Shown in pieces: positions 23,525 to 34,326 of a DNA stretch of 64,000 bases. The DNA is from Mycoplasmopsis caviae (lineage in GTDB: Bacteria; Bacillota_I; Bacilli_A; Mycoplasmatales; Metamycoplasmataceae): the NCBI RefSeq assembly GCF_024498215.1, contig NZ_CP101806.1, positions 930,001-994,000 of the forward strand, given 5' to 3'. Within the stretch, counting starts at the first letter, position 1. Each line of letters opens with the position of its first letter. The notes below the pieces were generated by a model. The model was not told the DNA's origin, did not search any database, and worked only from the letters and a program-made list of their open reading frames with translations. The position numbers and the translations under genes were made by a program.

Positions 23525-23645
23525 TTAAAAAAATGGCTCATATTAGTCTAAAACCCATAATATGTTATTTAATTCGATATTTTAATATAAAATATTAATT
23601 AGTATTGTAAATATACATACAAGTTTATTTTAATTAAGGAGAAAA

Positions 23646-25079
23646 ATGAACATTACTGATAAAAGAAGCAAATTGGTTATTACTGTAGGTCCATCAAGTG
23701 ATAACTACAATATGCTTCGTTCATTAATTGAAGCAGGTGCTACCTGTGTTCGTGCTAACTTTAGTCACGGTGACCATGCAGAACAATTAAACAAATTTGT
23801 TCTTGCTCAAAAAATTTCAAAAGACTTACATCTTCCAATTTCTCTAATGTTAGATACAAAAGGTCCAGAAATTCGCTTAGGAAAAATGAAAGATGGTAAA
23901 CAAGAGATTCCTATTGACAAGGAAATTAAAGTTTGAACAACAAAAGAAAAATATGAAACTGTTGAAGGCACAGAAGATGAATTAACAGTAGCATATGACA
24001 TGGCACAAGACTTAACTGTTGGAAACCGTGTTTTATTTGATGATGGTAAACTTACAACAGTTGTTACAAAAGTTGACAAAAAGAATGGCTATGTTATTGT
24101 TAAAACACTTAATAGACACTTACTAAAAACTAATAAGCGTATTAACTTACCAGGTGTTGACTTCTCACTACCATTTTTAGCAGAAAAAGACATCGAAGAT
24201 GTTAAATTTGGAATTAAAGTAGGTATTAACTATGTAGCAGCTTCATTTGTTAACTCAGCTAAAAACGTTCAAGAATTACGTAAATTATTAGATGAAAACG
24301 GTGGAAAACACGTTAAAATTATTTCAAAAATAGAAAGCCACTTAGGTATCAAGAATATTGATGAAATTATTGAAGCATCAAATGGTATTATGGTTGCTCG
24401 TGGTGACTTAGGTCTTGAAATTCCTTACTATGATGTTCCTTACTATGAAAAAATAATGATCAGAAAATGTCGTGAAGCAGGTAAGCCAGTTGTTATTGCT
24501 ACTCAAATGCTTGACTCAATGGAAAACTCGCCTCATCCAACACGTGCTGAAGTAACCGACGTTTATTATGCAACAGAAATGGGTTCAGACTCAACAATGC
24601 TTTCAGGTGAAAGTGCATCAGGTAACTATCCATTAGAAGCTGTTACAGTTATGTCAAAAATTAATAGACGTGCTGAAAGAGAATTCTACAACAAAAATTA
24701 CTACGACGTTCAATTAGAAGAAGTTAGAAAAAACTCTTCAAGTTCAAAACGTTCAAGAATTGCTTATGATGTTGCTAACAGAACACGTTATGGTGACTAC
24801 AAATTTGCTGTTGTTCTTTCAAGAACAGGTGAATTATTAAGTGAAGTTGCTAAATTTAGACCAAACACATCAATTATTGGAATTATAAACGATGAAAAAT
24901 TAATTGGTGGCTTTGGTGTTACATCTAGTGTTTGAGTTTCATTAGACTCAATTGAATTGTTCACAAAAATTAAGAAAGACAAATCAAAAGCTATTGCTGC
25001 TCTTAAACCTTATGGTGTTAAAAAAGGTGATCGTTTCTTGGTTGTTGAAAACGAAAGTATTACAGAATTTGTTGCTTAA
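23646..25079 (+). CDS. pyk: Pyruvate kinase
   Basis: Makes pyruvate and ATP from phosphoenolpyruvate. 477 residues. Seen: TVGPSSDNYNMLRSLIEAG at the N-terminus, ANFSHGDH, MLDTKGPEIRLG, KIESHLGI, GIMVARGDLGLEIPY and ATQMLDSM. Start behind AAGGAGAAAA. Codon use is more regular than in the neighbours, as expected for a strongly expressed gene. Confidence 0.97.
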
Positions 25080-25089
25080 TTTCACTCTT

Positions 25090-25115
25090 AAATACGCAGA
25101 AATGCGTATTTTTAA
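25090..25115. terminator. Terminator shared by pyk and the nuclease gene
   Basis: AAATACGC-AGAAAT-GCGTATTTTT. The nuclease stop codon (25112-25114) lies in its T run, so the hairpin serves converging transcripts. Confidence 0.85.
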
Positions 25116-25693
25116 TTTTTGCTAAAAACAAGGTTTATATCCTTCTCATTTCAAAACCCCAGCTTGTTTCTTTGTGCCTCATTTTGAGCCTTATTTAGTT
25201 TTCAAAAATACTCCTTTTGTTGTTTATTGTTTACTCAGTAATATTTGTCACGGTGGTCAATTGAAATATAGGAAACACGAGCTAGGCCACGTTCAATTAA
25301 TTTAAGTGCAAGGTCCTCACCTTTGTCATCATAAACCTTACAAACTCATCGATTATATTTATCTTTTGTGATGTATTGAATCTTAACATTCCTTTGATAA
25401 GTCGACTTATTAAGATAAGCTTTTGCTTTTTGACCATAATAATTCTCAAGTTTAGCTAACTTTTGTTTATTATTTTTATATGTTTCAGGAGTATCTACAC
25501 CAAATAACCTAACCCCTTGTTTTATAGTATCATTGGTAAAATAGAAAGTGTCTCCATCACTAACCTCATAGTATCAATTTATGTTGAATGTTTGATTTAA
25601 TTGTGGGTCAATAATTGCACTTTGACAACTTAGTAAACTCAAATTTGTTAATGGAATTAAGATAAAAGGAACTAGTTTTAAAATCTTCTTCAT
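25112..25693 (-). CDS. Lipoprotein nuclease, thermonuclease (SNase) family
   Basis: 193 residues. The first 23 residues form a lipoprotein signal with lipobox LSLLSC, so the enzyme should be anchored outside, where it could cut host DNA and RNA for nucleotide uptake. SNase features: DGDTFYF, VRLFGVDTPET (catalytic Arg), ITKDKYNRWVCKVY, and LALKLIERGLARV (catalytic Glu). Mycoplasmas lack nucleotide synthesis and commonly carry such surface nucleases. Confidence 0.9.
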
Positions 25694-25741
25694 ATATTAA
25701 CCTAGCCGTTTTTTTAAAAAAAGTGATCAAAAAAGAAAAAT

Positions 25742-25766
25742 AAAAGAGGTTTTTAAAACCTCTTAA
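25742..25766 (-). terminator. Terminator of rpoE-fba
   Basis: AAGAGGTTTT and AAAACCTCTT form the stem, just after the fba stop. Confidence 0.9.
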
Positions 25767-25775
25767 TACTAATTA

Positions 25776-26639
25776 TTAAGCTTTATCATTTGAACCAAAT
25801 TGTCTAATTTTTTCTCTTACTGTTTCACACATTGCTTTATAACCTGATGCATAAAGTTTACGTGGATCAAAGTTTTTTCCCTTAAGATCTTCACCTGATT
25901 CAATGTAGGCTCTTAAAGCTTTGTGATTTGCTTGTTGTAATTCAGTATTAACATTAATTTTGGTTACACCTAAACTAATAGCCTTAGAAATTTGGTCGGC
26001 TGGAATACCTGAACCACCGTGTAGAACAATCCCGATTTTTGCAGCATTGCTTATTTCAACTAACTTGTCAAAATTAAGTGATTCTCAACTTTCAGGGTAA
26101 GGTCCATGAATATTACCAATCCCGGCTGCTAAAACATCAATACCTGTTTGAGCCATTTCTTTTGCTTCTTCTGGATCAGCAAATTCTCCATTGCCAACAA
26201 TACCATCTTCTTCGCCGCCAATTGTTCCAACTTCTGCTTCCATAGACATATTGGCTTTTTTAGCTAATTTAACTAATTCTTTTGTCTTTTCTAAGTTTTC
26301 TTCATATGGTAAGTGTGAACCATCGAACATAATTGATGTGTAACCAGCTTTAATAGCTTTTTTAGCACCTTCATATGTTCCGTGGTCTAAGTGAAGAGCA
26401 ACAGGAACGCTTATGTTGTAGTCCTTCATCATACCATTAACCATTCCTACAACAATGTTCATACCACCCATATATTTAATTGCGCCTTCACTTGTTGCAA
26501 TAATAACTGGTGATTTTTCCTCTTGTGCTGTTAATAGAACAGCTTTGGCTCACTCAAGATTATTAATGTTGATGTGAGGAATAGCATATTTGCCTTTTTT
26601 TGCTTTCTTAAGCATACTTGATGCATTTGTTAATTTCAT
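25776..26639 (-). CDS. fba: Fructose-bisphosphate aldolase, class II
   Basis: Splits fructose-1,6-bisphosphate in glycolysis. 287 residues, zinc-dependent type. Seen: LHLDHGTYEGAKKAI (zinc and catalytic residues), MFDGSH, MEAEVGTIGGEEDG, NIHGPYPE and VLHGGSGIP, then KINVNTELQ. Start behind TAGGAGAAGAAA; 16 bases after the rpoE stop, so the two are co-transcribed. Confidence 0.97.
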
Positions 26640-26655
26640 TTTCTTCTCCTAAAAA

Positions 26656-26925
26656 TTATTTGTCCATTTCAAAACCGCTTCTTGTTGTTCACTCATTATT
26701 ACCTTTGTGAACAAAACGAGAATCAACAGTTAGCAAACGATATAATTCGCCCTTTTTTTCTACTTCTAGATCTTTGAAATCAATTTCTTTTGTTGCTGCT
26801 TCAACTGATCATTTTTCGCTCAAACTTGTTCTAACTTCTTTAAAAATGTCGTTGAATTTAACAAACTTTCCACCTTGACATTTTTCAGAAGTATATTCAA
26901 GCACAATGCTTAACATCGTCTTCAT
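26656..26925 (-). CDS. rpoE: RNA polymerase delta subunit-like protein
   Basis: 89 residues, too broken by TGA codons to appear under the standard code. Reads MLSIVLEYTSEK, then FVKFNDIFKEVRTSLSEKW and ends NNEWTTRSGFEMDK. The pattern and its place directly before fba suit the HARE-HTH domain of the delta subunit, which speeds recycling of RNA polymerase. The acidic tail of longer delta proteins is missing. The ribosome site is GGAGG. The gene name is inferred from weak similarity. Confidence 0.6.
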
Positions 26926-27078
26926 TTAACCTCCAAAGACTTATAAAACTTATTAAAGTAATTATAATTTAAAATAAAGAATTTTTTTATTAATTTATCT
27001 TATGCTCCTATATTAAAGTGAAAATGTTTTTAGAATAATTCAATTTGGCTAAATTAGGTATAAAAAAGCCAATAACAA

Positions 27079-27104
27079 AAAACAACCAACTATATGGTTG
27101 CTTA
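27079..27104 (-). terminator. Terminator of the ECF S-component gene
   Basis: On the minus strand GCAACC-ATATA-GTTGGTTGTTTTTT. Confidence 0.8.
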
Positions 27105-27109
27105 GACTA

Positions 27110-28132
27110 CTAATAAGCTATATTGTTATTTTTGTTAATAAGAGGAGCAATAATGTTATATGTAAAGTAAATTATAAACATATTAAACCAAATTTTAACT
27201 GGGCTAAATAAAATATGGTTGAAGACAAATACAAAGATGTTGCTTTCACCTGGTTTTTGTAATGATTGCTGATCAGCAAATGATAATAATGGTACATTAA
27301 TTAATTCAATTAAAGCTGAAAATATGATAATAGGGACAATAACTAAATAATTTGATGGTTTCATTTTAAACCTTGCAATAATAATAAAGAAAAACATTAA
27401 TGTATAACCAGAAAGCATTGTTGCTAATAGACCTCACTTATTTGGAATAACGCCTTTTTTAATAATATTTTCTGGTATAACAAAGGCAACAAGTCAGAAG
27501 ATAAATAATGAAAAAAGTGCTAATAGAACTAATGCTACAAAAAGGTTAATATTTAATAAAATATTTGCTGTCCCGTTGATACGAATACTTTTACGTTTTT
27601 CTTGTGCAAGAATAATTTTATTTTCCAATTTTATAATTTTCTTTTCATTGGATAGGTTTAATTTTAACTTATCAATTTGCTTACTAAGTTTTCAAATTTT
27701 GCTCTCATAAACATTATCTTGAAACTCACCGCCAAAATAATAACGAAATAATTTAACAAATAAGAAACCAATTAATCCTGCAATAATTCCATCAACCATG
27801 GTTGCTAATGTGTAAAGCGGATTATAAAATGATGGCACAAATAAAAATGACAACAAATCGCTTATTAAACCAACAATTCCACCAATTAATGGTCCAAAAA
27901 TAAAACCACTAATTTTGATAGGAAGACCTATAAAACTTATTTTATATGTTGGTATTGATGCAACAGGAACAAGAGAAGTTGCAATAACCAAAAATACAAC
28001 CGAGATTGCAATTAATATTCCAACAAAACAAATTTTTCTTATTGTTCATTTTGGAAAAATTGATCATTCTTCTCAAAATTTTTTAAATTTGTTTTCTTTC
28101 ACTTGTTTATCATTTTTATTACTTTTTCGCAT
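27110..28132 (-). CDS. ECF-transporter S component-like membrane protein
   Basis: 340 residues. The start at 28132 (MRKSNKNDKQVKENK) follows AAAGGAAGAA. A soluble basic start is followed by about six to eight hydrophobic helices. GLPIKISGFIFGPLIGGIVGLISDLL and the next helices resemble folate- or vitamin-type S components that bind a substrate and dock to a shared energy module. A basic coiled-coil insert of about 60 residues (KLSKQIDKLKLNL) separates two membrane halves, which is unusual. The substrate cannot be told from the sequence, and no ECF ATPase genes are nearby. Confidence 0.65.
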
Positions 28133-28149
28133 TTCTTCCTTTAATATAA

Positions 28150-28920
28150 CTATATATTTAATTCTCTTTCTAATCTTTTGAATTCTGCTGTTAATCGACC
28201 ATAAAATTCTAATATTGATCTAATATCATTTAGGTCACGGATTTGCTTATCACGATATAAATCAGTAAAATTATTGCAATAATTATTAATGAGTCTATGT
28301 TTTATGGCCAACCTTGTTTTTAATGCATTAAGTATCTTCTCAGCTCTTTGTTTAAATCTCCAATTGTCATTTTTATTTCTACTAGCAAATCATTCAACTA
28401 TTTTTTTGACTGATACTTTTTTTACGATGTGTGCTTTATCAAGATTATTTAAATTTTTATATGAAGAAAAATCAACATTTTGAAAAACTTTTCATGTTTC
28501 ACTATTGCCAACATCTAAAACTAAATCAGGATATTTTTTAAGCGAATCTACATAGTATTTAACTAAATCAATGTATTTATCGAAATATGATGAAATATTC
28601 TCGTGATTACAACTCTCTTCAACAACATTGTATAATTTTACTAAATATCTTTTACCTTTTTTAGGTGCATGATATGTATCATTAAATTCATTAATTAATT
28701 TTTCAATTTTTGCATATCAATCTGTGTAATTGTCATCTGCCATATAAGTTAAAACTTCTTTTAGTGAAGTTCATTTTTCTTCCAATTTTTTCATTTTATT
28801 AATTGTGGGTTCTAAATCAATTCTAGAATCAGTACAACTTGTTGCACAAAGAACACTTAAAAGTGAACCTGAAGCAATAGTTAAGTTTGAACCTAATAAA
28901 AATTTGCTAGTTTTTTTCAT
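28150..28920 (-). CDS. Lipoprotein, member A of a tandem pair
   Basis: 256 residues. The signal peptide MKKTSKFLLGSNLTIASG continues to SLLSVLCATSC, a lipobox-like end. The rest is helical, hydrophilic and shares motifs with the next gene (WYAKIEKLINEF, KRYLVKLYNVV, ISSYFDKYIDLVKYY). Surface protein of unknown function. Start follows AAGGAATAT. Confidence 0.85.
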
Positions 28921-28986
28921 ATATTCCTTAATGCCATTTTATTATTTGCCTCTAACATAAGTGTTTTAGATAAATTTTAATATTGG

Positions 28987-29784
28987 TTATGATTGTTTTC
29001 AATCATTGTACCTTTTAACAATTCTATCTATTTCGCTTTGTAAGTGACCAAAACAGATGATTGCATCTCTATATTCCCTGTGGGTTTTAATTTTAGTTTT
29101 ATAAAATCTTTCATAAAAATTTCCATATAAAATCTTTATTATTTCGGCCGTGTGCGGTTGTCTTATTTTTCTTGCTTTATCAATAGCATCATCAACTTTT
29201 GCTTTTATTTTATTTGCTGATGACATACTTTTATTATTTATTCAATCAAAAAATTTTTCAACTGAAACTTCTTTTATTTTTTGTACCTTATCAAGGATTT
29301 CTAATTTCTTACATGAAACATAATCGAATTCTTCAAATGAACGATATTTTCTTCAATCGTAAACAATTGAATCAAATAAAAGCGGGTATTTTTTTATATC
29401 TTTATAGTATCTTTGAACCAAATCTATATAGTTATCAATAATAATGGAATGCTCATGAAAATTAATTGATTTAATAGTTACATCATAAAGTAGTGATAAA
29501 TATCTCTTATCTGGATTAGGTTGTGAATAATCACTTTTAAATTCTGCTATATTTTTTTCTATTTTTTCATATCAATTATCATAAAAATCTCCGTAACTAA
29601 ATGACAAAATATGCTTCATAGCAGGAAATTTTTCATCTAATTTATCAAATTTTTCTTTAACTTCTTCAAGATTGATATTTGAATATTCTTCTTTTGTACA
29701 ACTTGTTGCACAAAGAACACTTAAAAGTGAACCTGAAGCAATTGTTAAGTTTGAACCTAATAAAAATCTGCTAGTTTTTTTCAT
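28987..29784 (-). CDS. Lipoprotein, member B of a tandem pair
   Basis: 265 residues. The signal peptide differs from member A by one residue in the first 30 (MKKTSRFLLG), and even the DNA around the lipobox is nearly identical, which points to a recent duplication or gene conversion. Shared body motifs: WYEKIEKNIAEF, KRYLSLLYDV, IIIDNYIDLVQRYY. Start behind TTAAGGAAAAC; a TTG-type start 18 bases further up has no such site. Confidence 0.85.
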
Positions 29785-29940
29785 GTTTTCCTTAATGCAC
29801 ATTTACTAATTTTTAATTAAAATAATTTTACCATTTTATGCCACTAATAGAGCATAAAATTAAAGCTTTTACATAAAATGATTTTATAAAATTTAGTACC
29901 TTAAAAATATAAAAATAAAATTTCTGTTTTACCAAAAGAA

Positions 29941-29951
29941 CTATAAAACAG
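29941..29951 (+). repeat. Dispersed hairpin-loop element 6
   Basis: CTATAAAACAG between TTTTACCAAAAGAA and GCTTTTTAGTC. It lies between two divergent genes, where no transcript should end. Confidence 0.7.
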
Positions 29952-30070
29952 GCTTTTTAGTCTTTTGCTTACTTTTTCAACTAAAAAATAATAATTATTT
30001 TTAATAAACATTATGTATTTAGTAATTAATATATTAAAATTAAATTACTTATCTAAATTGAGGTATTAAT

Positions 30071-31012
30071 ATGAAAATGAAATTATATGAAATAGAAGCA
30101 TTTGTTAGTGATAGCAAAAGAGAATGTAAAGATTCACCAAGAAGAAATTTTTTAATTAACGCTGATGTTAATATTATGGATTTTGCACTAATAGCAGCAT
30201 CATCATTTAGGTTGAATTTTATTGGAGATAAACTTTTATTTTTAGTTAAAAGAACTTATGAAGATGCTTGAAGAGCTTTTGATAAGCCTTATAGAACTAA
30301 AAATGAAATCAAAGAATTTAAAAGAAGTTGAAAAAATAAAGAAAAATGATTAACTTATGAATATGAACCTCGTTATATTTGAGGTTGAAAAAGGGACAAT
30401 AAACGTTCGCCAAAGAAAAGCCTTGAGCATGTTTTACCAAATATTAAAGACCATATTTTTCTAATTTATGATCAATATGAAGGTGATTATATTGAACTAA
30501 ATCTAATAGTTAACAATATTTATGAAGATCAAGAAATTAGTAAGGACGATCTAATATTAGATAAATACTACTTTAAAGTTCTCGAGGCAAAATACTATGG
30601 ATTTTTGGACACATATGAATACTGCTTTATACCAACAAGCAAAAATTGAGATGGTGAACTACCTATTTTTGAACCAATACTATATAAATGACCAAGTAAT
30701 GAAGATTTAAAAGTATGAAACAATCTTGGTAAATTAAGTGACGATGAATTCTTTGAATTAACTAAGGAAATGGCACAATCAGCTAAGAATGTTTTTTGGA
30801 CATCTAATAGTCTTAACATTCCTGAAAAATATTCTGAGCTTAATAAAGAACGTGAGAATAAGGAATTGTACACTGATATTAATGTTGAAAATTTTGACTA
30901 TAAAGATGCAAATATAGATGAATTAAATGAAAAGACTGTTATTTGAGCAATCAAATCTAAGGAGTCATTTTTCCAAGACTACTTTATCGGTGATCAACTA
31001 AAAACAAACTAG
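30071..31012 (+). CDS. Paralogous family member 1 (possible PRiA4_ORF3-like)
   Basis: 313 residues. The start follows ATTGAGGTATTAAT. The N-terminus LYEIEAFVSDSKRE, then RRNFLINADVNIMDFALI and a central KYYFKVLEAKYYGF define a family with the genes at 34327 and 35346 and the pseudogene at 36332. The first ~50 residues recall the plasmid pRiA4b ORF-3 fold (YEIE...WRKFLV...LMELG), a family of unclear role that sits near mobile DNA; this is weak. Ends inside a strong terminator. Confidence 0.7.
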
Positions 31013-31041
31013 TTCCAATTTGTTAAAACTAGTTTGTTTTT
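31000..31041. terminator. Bidirectional terminator
   Basis: AAAAACAAACTAGTT and AACTAGTTTGTTTTT form a perfect 15-bp stem between convergent genes. Confidence 0.95.
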
Positions 31042-31681
31042 ATTTAGCGTCTTTGTTATAAACAATATGAACAGTGTTGACACTTTCAGCAAATTGTGAA
31101 TATGACGAAATCTTTCTTGTTTCATTGTTTTTAGTAACTAAGTATGTCTGTCTTATATGCATTTCCAAATTATTATCTGCACACCATCTATATTGATCCT
31201 CAACACTTAAAAGATGGATAGGTCAGAACTCTCAAAAATAATTGGCATTTTTACTATTGTAATCAATATATTGTTCAATCTTATCCTTATGGACAAACTT
31301 AATTCTGAAATTAATTTTGTGTATCATTTCTCTATGGTCTTCATCATTAATTTCCATTCTAAAGAACCTTTTTTCGTTTTTGCAACGTGAAAATTTTAAT
31401 TGAGATCCATACTTATTGAATAATTCCATTAATGTTACTTTTGTTTCTTTTGGATCATATTTGTTTCCGTTTTTAAAATCTAATATCAAATCAATATCAA
31501 ATTCATAACCTAGGTTGTTTTCATAATCACATAAAATCATATTATGTGCTAGTGGCCCTTCAAATCGATGACTAAAGTCTAGTTTTCCTTTAAGTTCCTT
31601 TTGAACTAGTTTTATAACTCTTAGTAAATTGTTAATTAGAGATCTAACTTGATTTTTAGGTACAAATTCATAATTTTTCAT
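31040..31681 (-). CDS. Nucleotidyltransferase-like protein
   Basis: 213 residues. The core FEGPLAHNMILCDYENNLG leads into EFDIDLILDF, which fits the nucleotidyltransferase pattern: a small-residue turn followed 16-20 residues later by Asp-x-Asp. The usual GS turn is GP here. A third strand with basic residues follows (INFRIKFVHKD). It begins 48 bases after the ATPase gene, so they form one unit. It could be a defence-type or toxin-type nucleotidyltransferase, or an RNA-modifying one. The substrate is unknown. Confidence 0.6.
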
Positions 31682-31729
31682 ATCAACTCTTTTTTTTCTT
31701 TGTTTTTAAATAATCGTCTTATCTTGATT

Positions 31730-32998
31730 CTAAAGCCAATAATTAAAGCAGTTATCATCAAGAAGAAAATCAAAAATGCTAATTATTAGAATACCATCTT
31801 CACTTGTGTGTTTTGGATAATTCTTGCCAACTATTAAAACTTTTAAAAATTCATCCTTAACACTTTTTAGAGATTCAATTTCTTGCATATATTTATCACT
31901 CTGATCAATTTCTGCTGCTACTTGAATATAGATTTTTCTGTTTGGCTTTGTACAAACAAAATCAATTTCATAGTTTTTTCTAATTGTTTTATTATCTTTG
32001 TTTTTAGAAAACTTTTCAATAGACCCAATTGAAATTTCATAGCCTCTATTTTTAAGTTCATTATAAACTAAATTCTCAAGTAAGTGACCATAATCAAAAA
32101 TATTAAAACCAATAATTGAATTTCTAATGCCTAAATCTTCGAAGTAATATTTAAATAGTGAATTTATATGTTTTTTACCTTTAACATCAAAACGGCCGAC
32201 TTTATCTAGTATAAACGAATTAGCAATGTATTCTATGTAATTATCCAATGTGTGTTCTGCAATTTTACTTGTTGTATATTTACTATTAAATGTATTAGTT
32301 AGCCTTGATGTATTTGTTAGTGAAGCAATGTTGCTAGATAGCAATAGAAATAAATTATCAATTTTATTGCTATCTCTAATTTTATTTCTTTCAATAATTT
32401 CAGGGATATAAGTTTCATTGATTATGTTTTTTAAGAAATCCATTTTTTCGCCATCACTTAGCGGCATAGCATTTAAATAAGGTAAACCGCCATATGTCAT
32501 GTAATTATTTAGTAATTCTACTTTGTCGCAATTAGGATTTGCTTGATATATTTCACTAAAACTTAATGGTTGCAATTTAATTTGATCACTTCTGCCTCTA
32601 AATTCAGTAATAATATCATGCGATAAAAATTTAGCATTTGAACCTGTTACATAAACATCAAGATTTTTTTCACTATTTAGTGCATTTAATAATATTTGGA
32701 AGTCTTTAATTTTTTGAATTTCATCAATTAATACATAATGCATTTTATCATCAATAATTTTTGAATTAATGTACTCATCCAGTTGTTCAATAGTTCGATA
32801 TTTAATAAATAATCTGCTGTCTAGATCTATTGTGATGATATGTTGTTCATCAACCCCTAATTCCAATAGGTGTTTTTTAAATAAGTTATTAAACAAATAT
32901 GATTTACCACAACGCTTCAGGCCTGTTATGATTTTTATTAACTTATTGTGCATTTTAGAAATTAATTTATTCAAATATTTTGTTCTCTTAAATTTCAT
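31730..32998 (-). CDS. AAA-type ATPase with DUF4143-like C-terminus
   Basis: 422 residues. Walker A is ITGLKRCGKSYLF (about 24-36) and Walker B is YVLIDEIQK; then the sensor strand DVYVTGSNAKFL and ITEFRGRSDQIKL. The C-terminal half has GHLLENLVYNELKNRGY and EIDFVC, the nuclease-like fold of the DUF4143 ATPases. These proteins are common beside mobile DNA and in toxin- or defence-like islands; their role is poorly known. Two identical palindromes precede the gene. Confidence 0.85.
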   Translation of the reverse strand: MKFKRTKYLNKLISKMHNKLIKIITGLKRCGKSYLFNNLFKKHLLELGVDEQHIITIDLDSRLFIKYRTIEQLDEYINSKIIDDKMHYVLIDEIQKIKDFQILLNALNSEKNLDVYVTGSNAKFLSHDIITEFRGRSDQIKLQPLSFSEIYQANPNCDKVELLNNYMTYGGLPYLNAMPLSDGEKMDFLKNIINETYIPEIIERNKIRDSNKIDNLFLLLSSNIASLTNTSRLTNTFNSKYTTSKIAEHTLDNYIEYIANSFILDKVGRFDVKGKKHINSLFKYYFEDLGIRNSIIGFNIFDYGHLLENLVYNELKNRGYEISIGSIEKFSKNKDNKTIRKNYEIDFVCTKPNRKIYIQVAAEIDQSDKYMQEIESLKSVKDEFLKVLIVGKNYPKHTSEDGILIISIFDFLLDDNCFNYWL

Positions 32999-33018
32999 AA
33001 TAGTCCTTTATTAACAAA

Positions 33019-33024
33019 ATTATA
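33019..33024 (-). promoter_or_regulatory. -10 box of the ATPase/nucleotidyltransferase unit
   Basis: TATAAT on the minus strand, 20 bases before the ATG at 32998. The possible -35 (TTGTGT) lies within the first palindrome. Confidence 0.5.
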
Positions 33025-33034
33025 ATATAAGAAA

Positions 33035-33048
33035 TGTGTATATACACA
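33035..33048. promoter_or_regulatory. Operator-like palindrome 1
   Basis: Perfect palindrome TGTGTATATACACA overlapping the presumed -35 of the ATPase promoter. Its centre is 51 bp from that of palindrome 2, near five helical turns. Confidence 0.6.
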
Positions 33049-33084
33049 ATTTACCATACATAAATTGTATTTTATTTTCTTTTT

Positions 33085-33100
33085 TTGTGTATATACACAA
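33085..33100. promoter_or_regulatory. Operator-like palindrome 2
   Basis: Perfect palindrome TTGTGTATATACACAA, the same 14-bp core as palindrome 1. Together they look like a two-site repressor operator. Confidence 0.6.
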
Positions 33101-33170
33101 ATTTTGGTTTTTTGCATACTATTATTATTTTGTTTTTCAATTGTCTTATGTAAATTTGAATAAGCAAAAA

Positions 33171-33196
33171 TATTCCAAATTACAAAATTTGGAATA
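33171..33196. repeat. Hairpin in the intergenic region
   Basis: TATTCCAAATT and AATTTGGAATA, four bases apart. It has no long T run, so it is not an obvious terminator. Confidence 0.5.
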
Positions 33197-33361
33197 AATA
33201 TTTTTAAAAACAAACATTTTTTAACACTTAACTTTCATTTCAAATTCAACTTTGTCCTAACATTGCAAAAAGAATAAGTTGTATATTAAAAACTTCAATA
33301 TATAAAGTTCCCTGATTTTTAATTTTATTGACACTTTAATTTTGTTATTTTTCTAAAAAGC

Positions 33362-33372
33362 CTATAAAATAG
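33362..33372 (+). repeat. Dispersed hairpin-loop element 7 (variant)
   Basis: CTATAAAATAG in a good stem: TTTTTCTAAAAAGC at left and GTCTTTTAGAAAA at right. It follows the recombinase stop and may also end that transcript. Confidence 0.7.
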
Positions 33373-33416
33373 GTCTTTTAGAAAATGTGAACACTAAAAT
33401 TCATAGTAAAACATTC

Positions 33417-34217
33417 TTATCAATCAATGATTGAGTCAACTATTTCTCTTTGCTCTGCTGCACTTTTTCTCAAATATATTCTTGTGGTTTCAATAGATTC
33501 ATGACCCATTAAATCAGCTAAAAAAGCAATATCATTACATTTTGCTAAAAAATTTTTAGCAAAACGATGTCTAAATGAGTGTGGATAAACAGCATTAATA
33601 TCAAGGTTATATTTAATAGCAAAAGTTCGTAGCTGAGCTGCTATTCCCCTTGTTGTTATTGGTTTATTTGATTTATTTGTAAATAAAAATCCTGATTCTA
33701 AATTTATTTGCTTAGCTCACTCTAATGTATCTTCTTGCAGACATTTAGGTATATAAATTCTTCTTAATTTTGAACCTTTAGACAATAAATCTAAGTATCC
33801 AATTTTAATGTGTTCAATTTTTAATTGAGTTAACTCACTAACTCTACAACCGGTAGCAGCCATAAAACGAATCACAAAATATCACTTTTTGTTATCTTTT
33901 AATAATCTATTTTTTAAATATTCATAGTCTGCTTCACTAATAATATTTTCTAAAAAAGGTTTTTGTTGAACCTTAACAACTGAAAGCTTAAGGTCTTTCA
34001 TTCCGCTTGCTTCAAGATAATAATTAATTGATCTTATTCTTAGGTTTACTGTTTGGGATTTGTAATTCTCAATAAGTCAAAGTTTATATAATTGAAGATT
34101 TTTAACACTTACTGATCCATACATTCTTTTGAATTGCTTAATGCCATATGTATATGACAAGATTGTATTTTTTGAAAGTTTTGTGTCTTTTGATAATGCT
34201 AATAATACTTGTTTCAT
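33417..34217 (-). CDS. Tyrosine recombinase, Xer family
   Basis: 266 residues. The catalytic set of a tyrosine recombinase is visible: Arg in AATGCRVSELTQ, His-x-x-Arg in PHSFRHRFAK, His in LMGHESIETT, and the nucleophile Tyr in RIYLRKSA. The N-terminal ~100 residues are a SAM-like DNA-binding region. In several mycoplasmas enzymes of this type invert surface-antigen or hsdS genes. This one sits 2.6 kb from an hsdS array with inverted repeats, which makes it the first candidate for that job. Confidence 0.92.
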
Positions 34218-34326
34218 AACATAATAAATTATTTTATAAAATGCTTTTTTGATCTAAAATTAAAAATTTTTAATTTTAAATATTTAATAAGTAATTTAAA
34301 ATTAAATAATAGTAATGAGGTGAAAA

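Noticed and set aside
32769-33014. Plus-strand frame opposite the DUF4143 ATPase start
   Set aside because: Antisense shadow of a well-supported gene.
33082-33100. TTGTGTATATACACAA as part of the dispersed hairpin family
   Set aside because: Different sequence, no loop, two copies in one promoter only; better explained as an operator.
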